A stretch of 64,000 nucleotides of DNA from Chrysogorgia sp. JL179-B06. Lineage: Eukaryota; Cnidaria; Anthozoa; Scleralcyonacea; Chrysogorgiidae. The stretch lies in contig JAYKKM010000016.1 in NCBI GenBank assembly GCA_035772405.1, positions 307,501 through 371,500 on the forward strand, written 5' to 3'. Below the pieces are notes generated by a model, which was not told the origin of the DNA, searched no databases, and saw nothing but the letters and a program-made list of their open reading frames with translations. A program made the translations under genes and the position numbers. Shown piece by piece: positions 47,040 to 58,019 of the stretch (position 1 is the first letter of the stretch; every line of letters begins with the position of its first letter).

Positions 47040-47575
47040 CATTTTGGGTGCATGGTAAGATTTGTTTTATTTAACAAGATTATTTTTCTTAACTTAAGAA
47101 ATATTTTATTACCAAGAAAAAATATCTTGTATATGGGACAAAAAGTAAAAATATCTTGGTAAGATTTTTTTTCTTATTTGACAAGATTTTATTTCTTAAT
47201 TTAAGAAATATTTTCTTACTAAGATAAAATATCTTATGGATTGGACAAAAAGTAAAAATATCTTGGTAAGATTTTTTTTCTTATTTGACAAGATTTTATT
47301 TCTTAATTTAAGAAATATTTTCTTACTAAGATAACATCTTACTAAGATAACATATCTTATGTATGGGACAAAAAGTAAAAATATCTTGGTAAGATTTTTT
47401 TTCTTATTTGACAAGATTTTTTTCTTAATTTAAGAAAAATAATCTTATTGGCAAAATCTTATTAAGAAAAATTATCTTATGTATGGGACAAGATAATATG
47501 TCTTATTTTAAGATATATTGTCTTAAAACAAGTTTTTTTTCTTAAAACAAGTATTTCATTTTTTGCAATGTAGTC
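47040..47575. repeat. AT-rich tandem repeat, about 118-bp period (H4)
   Basis: Complete version matching 27470-27990 in reverse, including the terminus at about 47540-47575 that H2 lacks. Confidence 0.8.
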
Positions 47576-47640
47576 ACTAGTTCTGTATATATAGGTCGTG
47601 GCTAGATGGTACACTCGCAGTTGAGGTGACCGTGAGGTAC

Positions 47641-47858
47641 TAGGTCTGAGTCGTCTTCCTCGACAATCCTTTTATTAGTATAAAGGTTAGTATTAGAAAA
47701 CCATTAGGCGGGGGTTAGGGTTAGCATCTAAGTTTTTTTGGGGTTAGCAGTTCCATGATGTATTTCATCATACAGGCATGGCGGATCGTAACAATCTCTC
47801 ATTTCACCAACCTCTCGCGGATACTAAAAAAGATTGTCCACAAGACGACTCAGACCTA
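47641..47858. mobile_element. Mariner-type MITE with TA duplication (H4)
   Basis: Element 47643-47856, inverted copy of 27189-27401, flanked by TA on both sides. A 62-codon and an 82-codon frame overlapping it are fortuitous. Confidence 0.65.
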
Positions 47859-47860
47859 CA

Positions 47861-48950
47861 ATCCTGGCCAGGCCTTAAAATATATTTTGCAGCGTCGTCT
47901 GACAAAATGTCCGATGACTTTGAGTTTGGGTCGGACAAAATATCTGATAATGTCCGATTACTTTGAGTTAAGTTTAGCTCGGATCCATTTGATTGTGATA
48001 TAGCAGCCAGGACATATACTACATCAGTGTTCGCTTTATCGGGGGATTTTCATAATTTCTTAGCGGGCTGTTCTATTTCTACTCCATTGGCTTTCGGATA
48101 ATAAATATAACTGCCGAGTATTGCGATAGATCGGACTTCCGTTTCTCTACGGTAGACGTCCTAACTGTTCTAGGTTCTTTAGAGCTTGTCGCACTAATTA
48201 CATTCCCATTTGGGATTTCTGCTCGTAAAGGAACACGATGAAGAAGGAGCTAGAGCCTGATGAGTAGGTCTTAGTTGATTTTCCAAACATGGCAGATATA
48301 GTTTTCTGTACTTTCCGAGAAGGTTCAGATGTCGGCAAAGGTTTAGTACAGTTCTTGCAAATACTTACTTTTTTAGCATCTTCATTGTAACCTTTGGAGT
48401 CAGGATTAGCTGACGTGGAACAAACGTTACAAACTATAACATTACACAATACACAGCTATACTTTGTATGCCTATCCTTACAAAAGGTATACAACTGTTC
48501 CTCAATAGTAGAACTCATTCTCTGTTATTTCAGTGCCATGATATTGATTGACTGAATTCTGTTTCTGCTTGACAAATTATTTAGTTTGCCTCGAGGGTTT
48601 GTGGAAATGTAATTTGAAACTTGGCAATAGCCTATGAGTAACTTGGCAACGAACTGCCGTACCCACACAGTGAAAATCCCGCGCTTGATTATATAAAACA
48701 ACACTTTCCGGTTCACTTTTCATACATCACCCTGATTCTCTATTTAAGTTTAATACAAGAGCTTCCGGTCCTGGAATAAGGGTACATTTACGTCGGACAA
48801 ATTACAGTTCGGTCGGACACCATACGTACTGACCTCAATTTCACTTGGGTCGGACAGAATGTCCGGCAGTTTCCTCCCTACGTCGGACAATTTCACGAAC
48901 GGGTTGGACAACGTCCGTGACCGACCGATATTTTAAGGCCTGATCCTGGC
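47861..48950 (-). mobile_element. hAT-like element, second insertion site, 8-bp TSD (H4)
   Basis: Element 47869-48942 with ATCCTGGC duplications on both sides (complement of GCCAGGAT). Confidence 0.85.
48198..48518 (-). CDS. 106-residue Cys-rich ORF, second-site copy (H4)
   Basis: Identical in residues to the H3 second-site copy at 26527-26847 (STSAN, KPLPT), confirming that H3 and H4 share this insertion. Confidence 0.4.
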   Translation of the reverse strand: MSSTIEEQLYTFCKDRHTKYSCVLCNVIVCNVCSTSANPDSKGYNEDAKKVSICKNCTKPLPTSEPSRKVQKTISAMFGKSTKTYSSGSSSFFIVFLYEQKSQMGM

Positions 48951-49331
48951 CAACAGTCTTGGGACACTACGATATATTTATACACAATTTGTCGATTTTA
49001 TCTCTCGGATCCCCCTCCCCCCGTTCAATGTTGAAATTTTCCAAATTTTTTCTCATCTATGTTTCTACATGCAACATTGATCGGGGGAGGGGGGGGCGGG
49101 AATTCCAATATGTAATTTAACCTTTTTGTGCACGTGCGAAGTAGGGCGTGTCCCTAATCCCCAAAATTGTAGAGGTGGCCCAAGGACTTTTGGCCAGGAT
49201 TGTCTGTAAGGCATAGCCAAACGAAAAATGGGTGTAACTTTAAAGTGAACTTATGTATAGTCGTCATTTTTGCATCAAAGATTGAGAGGTACCTTTTACA
49301 TGTCTGGGTACTAATAAGCAACGCACGTGCG

Positions 49332-50857
49332 CTGACGTGACAGTGGCGAAGCTAGCGGTCATGCTATAATCATGCTCAGCATGACTAAAAATTTCCCGAA
49401 AATATATAGTTTGTTTGCTTTTATTTACTTTATTTGAAATCTCTCCTTAGAACTTTGAAGTCGTGTGCATTTCGAAGAGAACAAGTAATAATAGTTCACG
49501 CATATTACGCGGATATTCTCGCTCGTTATCCGGCCCTGATTGATCGGGCGTCTAAAATCCGCCGTCTTCGTTCCCAGGCTCTTTTGTTCAACCTGGCCCC
49601 GGCCCAAGAGCATTCTTTGTGAATAGCATGACCAGACATATGAACAATCACGCTTATTCTCGAAATATTATTGGTTGACGGCACTTGACGCATGCTCAGT
49701 TTGCCTATTTTAGACAAGCTGCTATTTTGGATTAGCATGACCATAACCTGATAGCCCAAAATATTAGCTTTCCGCCTGATCAACTATGGCCTGACTGCAC
49801 AGCACGTCTGTTTAAGAAGATCCTTGATTTATCATGGCATCAACGAGCTCTGATTCGGTCCAAACAGTCCTTGTTTGTGAACTGCTTAGAAAACCCTTTT
49901 CGGTTCGAAACATCAACGACAAAAATCTTCTTGTTGGACAGCGACCAATGCCAGATCTTGGCCATTCGTCTTTCTTTCGTTTTATTGGCAATGAATCGCA
50001 GTTGAAAATGTTTACCGAGAATTGTAAACCGGCAAACCATTGCAAAGATTCTCTCCAAGATGCCTAGATGAGAGAAGCACGGATGAGAGATCAATCATGA
50101 AGACGGAATGGACAGCCCCGAAGGGCGAAGGACAGGAAAATAGTATTATGCTGTGTTGACATTTATGCGTGAAACTCCGTAATATTAATCATTATGAAAC
50201 GTTTGTTTTTGTCCGATTTAAATAAATTCTATATCGAAATGATCACTTGAATCTGGCGAATGGAACGTTGTACGTTTCGTCTACTTAAAATGTGAATATC
50301 AGATGTTATATGAGAAAATGCGTAAGCGAGTAAAGTACCCAAAACTAAATTAAAAACAAAGGACATCTCTTCAAGATCTATTCGACGTTTACCCGGTGAT
50401 TCATTGCTTTTATTTCCATTAAAGCGATATGATTTCGTAAAAGATATGTTTCGGATACCTTGCCCTTGATTTTTATAAAAGTTTTGACACACGAAGATCT
50501 TCAATCGAACAGATATTAGAAAAAATAGCATTGCCGTGTTTACTGTTTACATTAAAATTTTGTCTGCGTGTCAGGCGTTATGCATTGGGAGGGCTGAGGG
50601 CGGGCTAGCCTGCGTTCGACGCCTGATTTTTCTTTGCAACAAAGCGAAACGGTCCAAAATATGAAATTTTATAAACTTCTGAGCTGAAAAATCACCACTC
50701 AGAATGCAGGAAATGCCATTTACGGGAATGTATATTTTAAAATTTTCTGGGGGTGCATGCCCCCGGTCCCCTCTAGAAAGCCTCGCGCCTAAAGGCACTC
50801 GGATTATTAGTTAGCATGACCTCCCATTTGAGACCAGCTTCGCCACTGCTGACGTCA
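49332..50857. mobile_element. Non-autonomous DNA element (CAGTGGCGAAGCT ends), H4
   Basis: Element 49341-50848, inverted copy of 24187-25693, with flanks CTGACGTGA and CTGACGTCA. Confidence 0.6.
49834..50067 (+). CDS. 77-residue ORF within DNA element (H4)
   Basis: Same residues as 24967-25200. Unrecognised; may be captured exon sequence or chance. Confidence 0.25.
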   Translation: MASTSSDSVQTVLVCELLRKPFSVRNINDKNLLVGQRPMPDLGHSSFFRFIGNESQLKMFTENCKPANHCKDSLQDA

Positions 50858-51004
50858 CAATAATTTTGCAAAGCCAATAACTTAAAATACGTCACAAATC
50901 AACGCATCAAAAGTAATCACTGCATGAAAAGTTGTGCTGAGTTTTTTAAGGTCTAATGGTTTTATAGTCCTATAATACGTTAAAATTTTAAACTTTGCAT
51001 CAGA

Positions 51005-51718
51005 ATGGTGTACAACGGCAAATATGCGCAGAACAGAAAGCGCTTGCTTTGTATTTAAAATCAGAAACTCAGGCGTCTTACAGAGAGATAGCAAAAAAGT
51101 GCAAGATTTCAAAGTCATCCGCTCAGAGGATATGTAACACTGGTCTGACTCCCACGAAGAAATCGAAACCTGGGAAGAAATGGGCAGACCGAGGAAAATT
51201 AGCCAAAGAAGTACACGCATGTTAGTTCGTTGTTTGAAAAAGTGTAGACATGAAAATATCAATGTGACAGTCAGTTCCTTGGTGATGAAAAGTGGATTAA
51301 GTTTGCAGATGGCTAGTCGACGAACATTTTCGCGACACTTAAACGCGTTAAGATACGGTTACTTACAAGCTCGTAAAAAAGGTTTAGTCACCGCAAAGGA
51401 CAGACAAAGACGTCAAAGTTACGCTAAAAAAAACAACGACTTTGCTTGTATAGAAATCTAAGATTTTGGTCTAACGAAGTTTCATTTTACTTTGACGGTG
51501 TTTCTTTAATTTGTCCACAAGCATAATCCCTTCAACAGTGCTACTACCCCAAAATCGAGAGTTTGGCGAAAGAAAAGCGAGGGATTGGAAATTACTGCAA
51601 AAGGATGTAAAGATCTTGCTGGTGAACGAAGATTGCATGTTCTTGTGGCCATCGCTTACGGAAAAGGGGTGGTGCTACGAGTACCATTTGAGAAAATGAA
51701 CGGACAATTTTTAAAAAA
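51005..51718 (+). pseudogene. Tc1-like transposase, truncated by the Polinton-like insertion (H4 and beyond)
   Basis: It has two helix-turn-helix segments: AEQKALALYLKSETQ to RICNTG, then, after a frame change near 51180, GRPRKISQRSTRML to SGLSLQMASRRTFSRHL. Next comes the start of the catalytic domain with the first acidic residue in FYFDGVSF (about 51486-51510), followed by AYGKGVVLRVPFEKMNGQFF in other frames. The gene stops matching at about 51715, where A/T-rich sequence begins; later catalytic residues are absent. Homology to H3 ends at 51310, inside this gene. Confidence 0.72.
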
Positions 51719-51946
51719 TGAGTAAAAATGATTTTAAAAAATAATGTAAAGTTACTTGCAAAAAGTATTTTATAAAAAAGTATTTTATAATGACAGAGAG
51801 AGCAAGAGAGAGAGATGTGTCCCGAGTGAACACCAGAACCGAAGTGAGGTGGGTGTGGTTATTTTGGAAGTAAAATATAATTTTTGTTTTTAATTTTATA
51901 AAATCAAAAAATAAAACCGGAAGTCAATTGGAGGGTGAGATATGTA

Positions 51947-51956
51947 TATATATAAG
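51947..51956 (+). promoter_or_regulatory. TATA box upstream of the 52167 gene
   Basis: TATATATAAG lies about 220 bp before the ATG. Between them, GGTGAGAG near 52033 and TTTTTTAG directly before the ATG at 52167 could be splice donor and acceptor, giving a short 5' intron. Inferred from consensus only. Confidence 0.4.
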
Positions 51957-52166
51957 AAGCGATCGACAAGGATTTTAAAGAGTAGAATGTTTAAAGACTG
52001 AATATCAATAGAAGCAGTGTAAATATTCAATGGTGAGAGTATGAATTTGTATGATTTTTAGTATTTATTAAGCTTTTTATGTGCTTATTTGAGAGTATTT
52101 TTCAGGTTTTTTCTGAAGAATTATGAATATTATTGTAATGATTAGTATTTTTATTTGATTTTTTAG

Positions 52167-53389
52167 ATGGAAAATCAACCTAAAAGAAAAAGAGCTTTTA
52201 AATTTACAACTAGACAACGACCAATTTTGGAAAGACAATTGAAAAAAAGAAAAGTGGAAGAAAAAACATTTCTTTTTTATGTATTTTAAAAGTTGTCACG
52301 TATTTTCAACACTTTAGAAATCCACAGATTGGATTTATCTATTGGATGTTTGGTCTTTTTAATTACTATTGTGGCGAAATTATTGGTTGTTTACAGATTG
52401 AAACGGATGTGTTTGCAAAATTTTACATTGGATTTTATTTTTTACGGTTAAACGATCCAGAAGTTACAGATATAAACTTTATAAATGTTGGACCGTTCAA
52501 GGAGGAAAATCAAAATACATTGTTCCATATATTGACAGTCCTGAAAAATATATTTTACATAGATATTCAGACCCTCACAAGTTAATATTATCAAAGAACC
52601 CTTATTTATTATCTTCATTATTTAGTTTAGATAATATCTACTTAGATAGTTTATATATTATTGTAACAAGACCCCAATATTTTCATGAAGATAATTATCA
52701 TTTTATGTCCCCTATTGTTTCACCTTCACAGGAAGAGAATCGTTTACCGATTCCCTTCGAGACGGGAAGAAAATTAATATTTCAGACGCTTTATAAAATA
52801 GGTAGAGACGCTGAGTTCCCCATTTTAATTGATCTTGCACTTTATTTATTAACTCTAGCACCTTTTTTTTATTAGCGTGTCTGCCCGTAAGTCTACATCT
52901 TATAGATATAATATATTTTGCATAGCAGCATGTTTTATTTTTTATTGTCCAAAACATAATCCTCAGGGTAGAATTGTAAATAATAATTTAACCGATATTG
53001 ATCTTGATTGTGTCATTTGTTTTAGTCATAGTAATCAGTATTGTAATTATAAAAATTGTAAGCAAAAATCCACTTTTTTTTTGTCTAACCCCGTAAATGA
53101 TGAGATGTGAAATTTGTTTTGATATACTAACTTCTAAAACACAAATAATTAATTCCCTGTAACTATAGATACTATAGATATTTTTCCTGAGTATCCTGAT
53201 GTAGATGCACTTAAATATGGAATGAAATTATTAGATTATAATTTATTAACACCATAGTTTAGCATATCACTTGAAGAACGCAATATAGAATATATAGAAG
53301 CTTATCTGATGACCCATTTACAAACATATAATTATATTTTTAATTTTAGAGATTTTAATATTAAATTACATGATGTTGTGAAATTATAG
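52167..53389 (+). pseudogene. Unrecognised gene with Cys-rich C-terminal part, multiply frameshifted
   Basis: Begins MENQPKRKRAFKFTTRQRP, a basic N-terminus. Plausible coding segments follow in changing frames: a segment with IGCLQIETDVFAKFYIGF, one with VPYIDSPEKYILHRYSDPHK to IGRDAEFPILIDLALYL, one with Cys pairs CVICFSHSNQYCNYKNC, then CEICFD, and a last segment EERNIEYIEAYLMTHLQTYN ending at 53389. Changes of frame coincide with A or T runs. Total about 400 codons if one gene. The Cys pairs suggest zinc binding; no family is recognised. It may instead be two genes. Confidence 0.45.
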
Positions 53390-53775
53390 TAAATAACATT
53401 TTAATAAAATTGTAAAAATAAAAAAATAAGGAAATGTAATTAAAGGAATTTTTTTTTCTAATAAAAGTATTTTTTTTGAAGTTTTAAAATCTGTAACTGT
53501 TAATCTTGTCCAATGTTGAATTAGTTCAATTTCTTTTTGCCCAACATGTTTTCCATCAAAAAAAATATGAATTAATGAATAAAAAGCAATGATATGTCCT
53601 ATTTCATGACATTCCATTTGTTTATAAATCAATACCATTTGTTGTGGCTATTGATTTGTAAAATAATGTTTTTCAACATATTCTCTTGATTTGTAATACA
53701 TTCTTCTATTAACGGTTTCAATCTTTTGTATTAAATATTGTTTCTTGCAAGTTCTTCTAGAACGATATCCATATT
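53384..53775 (-). pseudogene. Small gene with a HEIGH (HEXXH) motif, interrupted
   Basis: An 84-codon frame (53384-53638) contains MECHEIGHIIAFYSL. HEXXH is the zinc-ligand motif of many metallopeptidases. A basic segment (RRMYYKSREYVEKHYF) continues upstream in the same frame after one TAG near 53650. The gene abuts the 3' end of 52167-53389 convergently. The motif alone is weak evidence; the protein could be structural or unknown. Confidence 0.35.
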
Positions 53776-53843
53776 TTCGAAAAAAGTAAAAAACAAATTT
53801 CACACAGACACATATTTATATACAACCCGTTTATTTCTTCACA

Positions 53844-54749
53844 TTATTTTTTTTTAAATTTTTTTAAAAAATACTCTCTACGTGCTTTTTCTATTTTCTT
53901 AAATGTTTTTCGGTAGTTTCTTTCTAATAATCTAATTCCTACTCTATTACTTTTATATATATTACATTTTCTAATTGTTCTTTCTTTTTCTCTAAATATA
54001 AATTTTAGTTGTCTATATGAATCTAAATCTCTAACTATAATATCACTATCTTCATCACTATTAATATTTATATAATATACTGTTTCAACACCTGTTAATT
54101 TGTGTTTTTTTATATATATTAATTGTTTTTTATATTGCTTGATCATGTCTTGTTCTTCCTCATCTTCAACACCTATTAGCTGTTGCGTAGGAGGAGGGGG
54201 CGGAGATGATGTCGATGGGTGGGCGGGAAGAGACGATATAATTTGCTGCATAAATATATTGTCAGGAATTAAATTTTCAAAGTTAAACGTATTTGATAAA
54301 TCAAATAATGTTGACGGTTCTTGTATTGGTACTTGTAATACGCTTTTTTCTTCTTGTAATGAGAGATCGTTTCCTTCGGGAATATTTGGCGATGGTACTT
54401 GTAAGAAATCGACGGCTTCGACGGGAAACGAGTCGGGAATATCCTTTTGGATAGGTAGATCAGGCAACAGTGTTTCTTCTACTTGCGTGTGCGGGGTATA
54501 TGTTAATGGTGACGGAGAAGACTCGATGATAGCACAAACATCGTGGATTAATACACCCACCTCTTCATTTTCAGACTCTGACTCCGACGATATATCTGAG
54601 ATGTAAAGTCCCAACTTCTTCTGATATATCTCATCACGTAATTTCCCCATCTGCGTAAAACTTTTCCCCTTGCCATATCTTGGATGTTCTATCTTTTCTT
54701 CTTTGTATGGGATATGTTGCGGTCTGCCTTGTCTGATCCTAGCCATCAT
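53844..54749 (-). CDS. 301-residue protein, acidic disordered middle and basic C-terminus, unrecognised
   Basis: Intact frame from 54749 (MMARIRQGRPQHIPYKEEK). Residues about 50-65 are Ser/Glu-rich (SSESESENEE). Residues 75-190 are Pro/Ser/Leu-rich and likely disordered, with a run of prolines near 185. Residues 195-205 are acidic (GVEDEEEQD). The last 100 residues are strongly basic and include YRQLKFIFREKERTIRK and ARREYFLKKFKKK. Such an organisation fits a nucleic-acid- or capsid-associated protein of a virus-like element, but no homologous family is recognised. A TATA box lies 33-41 bp upstream of the ATG. Confidence 0.75.
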   Translation of the reverse strand: MMARIRQGRPQHIPYKEEKIEHPRYGKGKSFTQMGKLRDEIYQKKLGLYISDISSESESENEEVGVLIHDVCAIIESSPSPLTYTPHTQVEETLLPDLPIQKDIPDSFPVEAVDFLQVPSPNIPEGNDLSLQEEKSVLQVPIQEPSTLFDLSNTFNFENLIPDNIFMQQIISSLPAHPSTSSPPPPPTQQLIGVEDEEEQDMIKQYKKQLIYIKKHKLTGVETVYYININSDEDSDIIVRDLDSYRQLKFIFREKERTIRKCNIYKSNRVGIRLLERNYRKTFKKIEKARREYFLKKFKKK

Positions 54750-54781
54750 TTGTTTTTGTAAAATGATTGGAAAACGGGTTT

Positions 54782-54790
54782 CTTATATAT
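54782..54790 (-). promoter_or_regulatory. TATA box of the 301-residue gene
   Basis: The minus strand reads ATATATAAG about 33-41 bp before the ATG at 54749, so transcription would start only a few bases upstream of the start codon. Very short leaders recur in this element (see 56721). Confidence 0.5.
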
Positions 54791-54839
54791 TATTTTATAA
54801 AATTGTAAAGTGATTTCATTGGTTCATTTTAAACGTGTT

Positions 54840-56200
54840 TCATTGGTTTAAAAGTTTAAGGTCTTTCAAGGTTTTGAGAGAGCGACATATTATATGTTTA
54901 GAAAGGGTATCCTAATTCGTTCAAGGTCAGGGTCGTCAATTAATGGAATGTGAAATATTTTGTTATTAGTTTTATGACGTTTTGTGACGTAGAAGTTTTA
55001 TCACGTGTATTAAATTCGCCGTTCGAAAATTGTCAACGCTGCGAAGTTTGAACGATCTGTTCTGCCTTCTGAGTGAGGAAGTATGCTCTTGTCAAGGTAA
55101 GACGACTAAGACAGTCATGTATACTTAATTTTCTTGTTATTAAAACGCTCACCAAACGGAAATATGGCTAAGTGACTGCGAGGTATCTGCGATTTATTGC
55201 CATCACAGCATCACTTGTGGCATGATATGAAATTGTTTTGTTTGTGAATACAGTTTTCCTTGTATTTTAGTTGTATATTGGTGCGAGTTCATTGTATCTC
55301 ATTCATGCAGAAGAATGCACATCCGTGCATGCCTCACACATGCAGCTGTGAGATATAAATTAAGCGACAGAATATATTTAACTGCATTTTTTAACTGCAT
55401 TTGATTAAAGTAAATTTTGCGAGCGACTGTGTGAGAAATATGAACCCTTCGCTAACGTCAAAAGCACGCGACAGAATTTGCTTTGAAAAAGCTGTTTTTG
55501 CAAAATCATGTTGTTAACTGTATAGACAGACGTTTGGTAAAAACGACTTTGTAATAATATAAAAATCAAAGTTGCTATGAATCTCTGTCTTCATTTAAAA
55601 TAAATGTTAAAGCAATTTTCGGCAGACAGATGTTTTGTGTTGACACGTCTACCCCATACTAACAACCGCGATACTATAATCCGTAGAGTGTATGTATTTT
55701 TTAAAATCGTGGGAGATCTTTAAAGAAAAGCATGTGTTCAATTTCAAAATCGGGGTAGATCTTATAGAAAGCAAGAGTTCAACTCTTCACTTGTATGTCT
55801 GATTTATTTGGTTTTGATTATACAATTTCAGTTTGCGTGCAGTATGTGAAATATGAACCCCGTTGCTATGGTCAATATCATACCAAAAAATTATTATTTG
55901 TCTGTGTGAATTTGTGTTGTTATATACCTTTTCCTATAAAAGATAGGTGTTAAACATTAAACATCAGTATTTTGAAGATGTATTGTCCAGCGCGAAAGAC
56001 TTGGACTTTTGGTTCTCGTTCTAAAGAACGACTTTTAATGGTGATATATATCACTACGCGGATCGATCTTACGACCCCTCGACGTTTATTCAATATGGTC
56101 GCTGACGCGCTTTAACAGGAAATGTTGGAGTGAGGATAGATGTCGTAAATTAGCCGATAATAAAACATTTCATTGTCGAAAAATACGCAAACAACAATTT
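54840..56200. other. Non-coding block with possible promoter and first exon
   Basis: No frame above chance length on either strand. Around 55020-55110 the composition becomes less A/T-rich and reads like an untranslated first exon ending at a donor-like CAAGGTAAGAC (about 55094-55105). The motif AGCACGCGACAGAATTTGC occurs near 55455. It could be an unrelated insertion within the virus-like element or a regulatory/origin region. Unassigned. Confidence 0.3.
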
Positions 56201-56221
56201 GTAGAAAAGACAAAAATAGTA

Positions 56222-56498
56222 TTAAAATGAATTAGTATTAGTATTGATTTTTGTACAATGACTTTTTATTAAAATGGCTATTAGTTCTATTATTGTTATA
56301 ATGTTTTTTTCTTCTTTTCTTCCACCACATCTTCTAAACTTTGGTGCATGAGAGCACCCCAACTCTCGACCTCTTCGACCAGTTTTCTTTTTCTGGGTCA
56401 TCACCATCGTTCTCGGGCTTCGGTCTTTCTTGTAGGAGGAAGATACAAAAATTCCCGCCATTATAATAGGCCTTGACATCTTTCATAACCAATTCCAT
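56222..56498 (-). CDS. Small unrecognised protein gene, probably frameshifted
   Basis: Two overlapping frames: one starting at 56498 (MELVMKDVKAYYNGGNFCIF, then an acidic stretch and a stop) and one of 85 codons ending at 56222 with a basic segment QKKKTGRRGRELGCSHAPKF. The first start has a TATA-like CATAAAAG about 70 bp upstream. Either is possible; a single-base shift could join the acidic and basic parts. It points away from the 56756 gene across a promoter region of about 260 bp. Confidence 0.35.
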
Positions 56499-56720
56499 TT
56501 TCTTTCTTCTTTTTATTTTTGATTTGGTTATCTATAACCTTCCTCTATAAGGGTATGATTGCTTTTATGGCGTAGAACGTTGGGTAGGGTTTTTATATTT
56601 GTTTATAGGGGGGTACAATGATTTAACCAATCAGCTTTCACTAGCTTAAAATCTAACCAAAGAAGACCCAATCAAAAAAATTTGAATAAAATGCTGTAGG
56701 TTTATTAGTAGAAAAAATAG

Positions 56721-56728
56721 TATAAATA
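56721..56728 (+). promoter_or_regulatory. TATA box of the 56756 gene
   Basis: TATAAATA lies 28-35 bp upstream of the ATG. A start site at the usual distance would leave almost no leader. Confidence 0.5.
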
Positions 56729-56755
56729 TCCAAATAAAAACACCAAAAATTAGTT

Positions 56756-57405
56756 ATGGCTTTATGCGAAGAGTTAACACGTCTGGATTGCCCCTATCAT
56801 TCTATTAAAGATTATTCTTTTTTAAAAGAATCACCGACACATTATATGAAAAAAATTACACATTTGATTGACTGTGAAGCTTTTATTTTAAATCGTCGAT
56901 GGATTTATCGTGAGGTTTCTGTTATTTGTTTAGAAAATGGATATTTTGATTATTTTCAATGCTACGATTCATCAGTACCAGCCTTTAAAGATTTGGATTA
57001 TTCAGAACGAAAAACTATTATTTATCAGAAACATTTACATGGATTGTATTATTTGAATAAAAAACGAGAACACCATTTGGATCAAAAAGAAATGGTTGAT
57101 CGACTGAAATCAATTTATGGATTACATGCATCTGTTTTTGATATAAAGGTGGAACTCTGGAGACAAGCTTATGTGCAAAACTTAAGATTTCTTGTGTCAA
57201 TTTGGAACATTTTAATATTGAAAAATATTCTACATTAATTGAAATGTATAATATTAAAGAAAAATGTTGTAAATTTCATGATTCAGACAATGCACATTGT
57301 TCGTTGTATGAAATAATTTTTTTTAGTGCTCGAATTATGGAAAAAATAGATAGAGTTGGGAAACAATTCTTTTTTATATCACGTTATGAAAGATTGAAAC
57401 ATTGA
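56756..57405 (+). pseudogene. Possible DnaQ-like (RNase H fold) protein, one frameshift
   Basis: Starts MALCEELTRLDCPYHSIKDY. A segment HLIDCEAFILNRRWIYREVS has the acidic D-x-E pattern of an exonuclease first motif, followed by HGLYYLNK. After a shift near 57135 the frame resumes with a KGG segment, LCAKLKISCVNLEHFNIEKY and a Cys/His cluster CCKFHDSDNAHCSLYEIIF, ending at 57405. This organisation resembles a family of uncharacterised invertebrate proteins often near mobile elements; assignment is from memory of motif order and uncertain. About 215 codons. Confidence 0.45.
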
Positions 57406-57426
57406 ACATTAATTTAGTGTTTAAGA

Positions 57427-58019
57427 ATGGACGAGTTGAATGATGACCTCTACGACCCTGCAAGATATACTGATGGGTATTTTACATGTCGATATATTTG
57501 GGATTTTCTTGATAGTTTTAGTTCTAATGAAGATGGACTTGAAGTGTACAATATATGTTTGAAGATTACAGATGTATTTGATTCTATTACTTACAAGATT
57601 AAACTATATTTTTATCTGAAAGAAGAAGAACAAGAAGCTGGAAAGTGTTGTTTTGCAATTCAACTGTTTCAAGATAAAGAAAATAACTTGTTCCTGATTG
57701 TATATTAAAACATTTTCAATGTTTATTTTCAATGTATATGAACCATAATTTACTAAATTACTGTTTTCCTTGTTCTAAAGAAACAATTAACATTTGGTTA
57801 AATGACAATTTTCCTGAAAAATTTCATTGATATGATAGCGTTTCTTGTTATTTTATTTTTTGTATATTTAATGATTATCTATATTGGAGACAAAGACCAA
57901 TTAATAGTGTAGAAAACGCATGTTCAATACGTAGTTTTTATTTGACAATGAGAAATTATCATGTTCTTCCTAATACTGAAAAATTCACTCTTAAACGTGT
58001 TGAATTGGTTGATAAATAA
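57427..58019 (+). pseudogene. Unrecognised gene, frameshifted
   Basis: Opens MDELNDDLYDPARYTDGYF and is open for 93 codons to 57708. Coding-like sequence then continues in shifted frames (NYCFPCSKETINIWLNDNF, a stop near 57830, then YLYWRQRPINSVENACSIRS and KFTLKRVELVDK) to a TAA at 58017-58019. It follows the 56756 gene by 21 bp on the same strand. About 195 codons if joined. No family recognised. Confidence 0.4.

Larger units (their letters stand above)
47858..49203. mobile_element. MITE interrupted by the hAT-like element (H4)
   Basis: Inverted copy of 25831-27187. The G-rich block at about 49083-49097 is shorter than the C-run in H3 and has an inserted C. Confidence 0.65.

Noticed and set aside
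54100..54606. 168-codon plus-strand frame, Ser/Cys/Gly-rich
   Set aside because: It lies antisense to the 301-residue gene, which has the better composition, start and TATA box.
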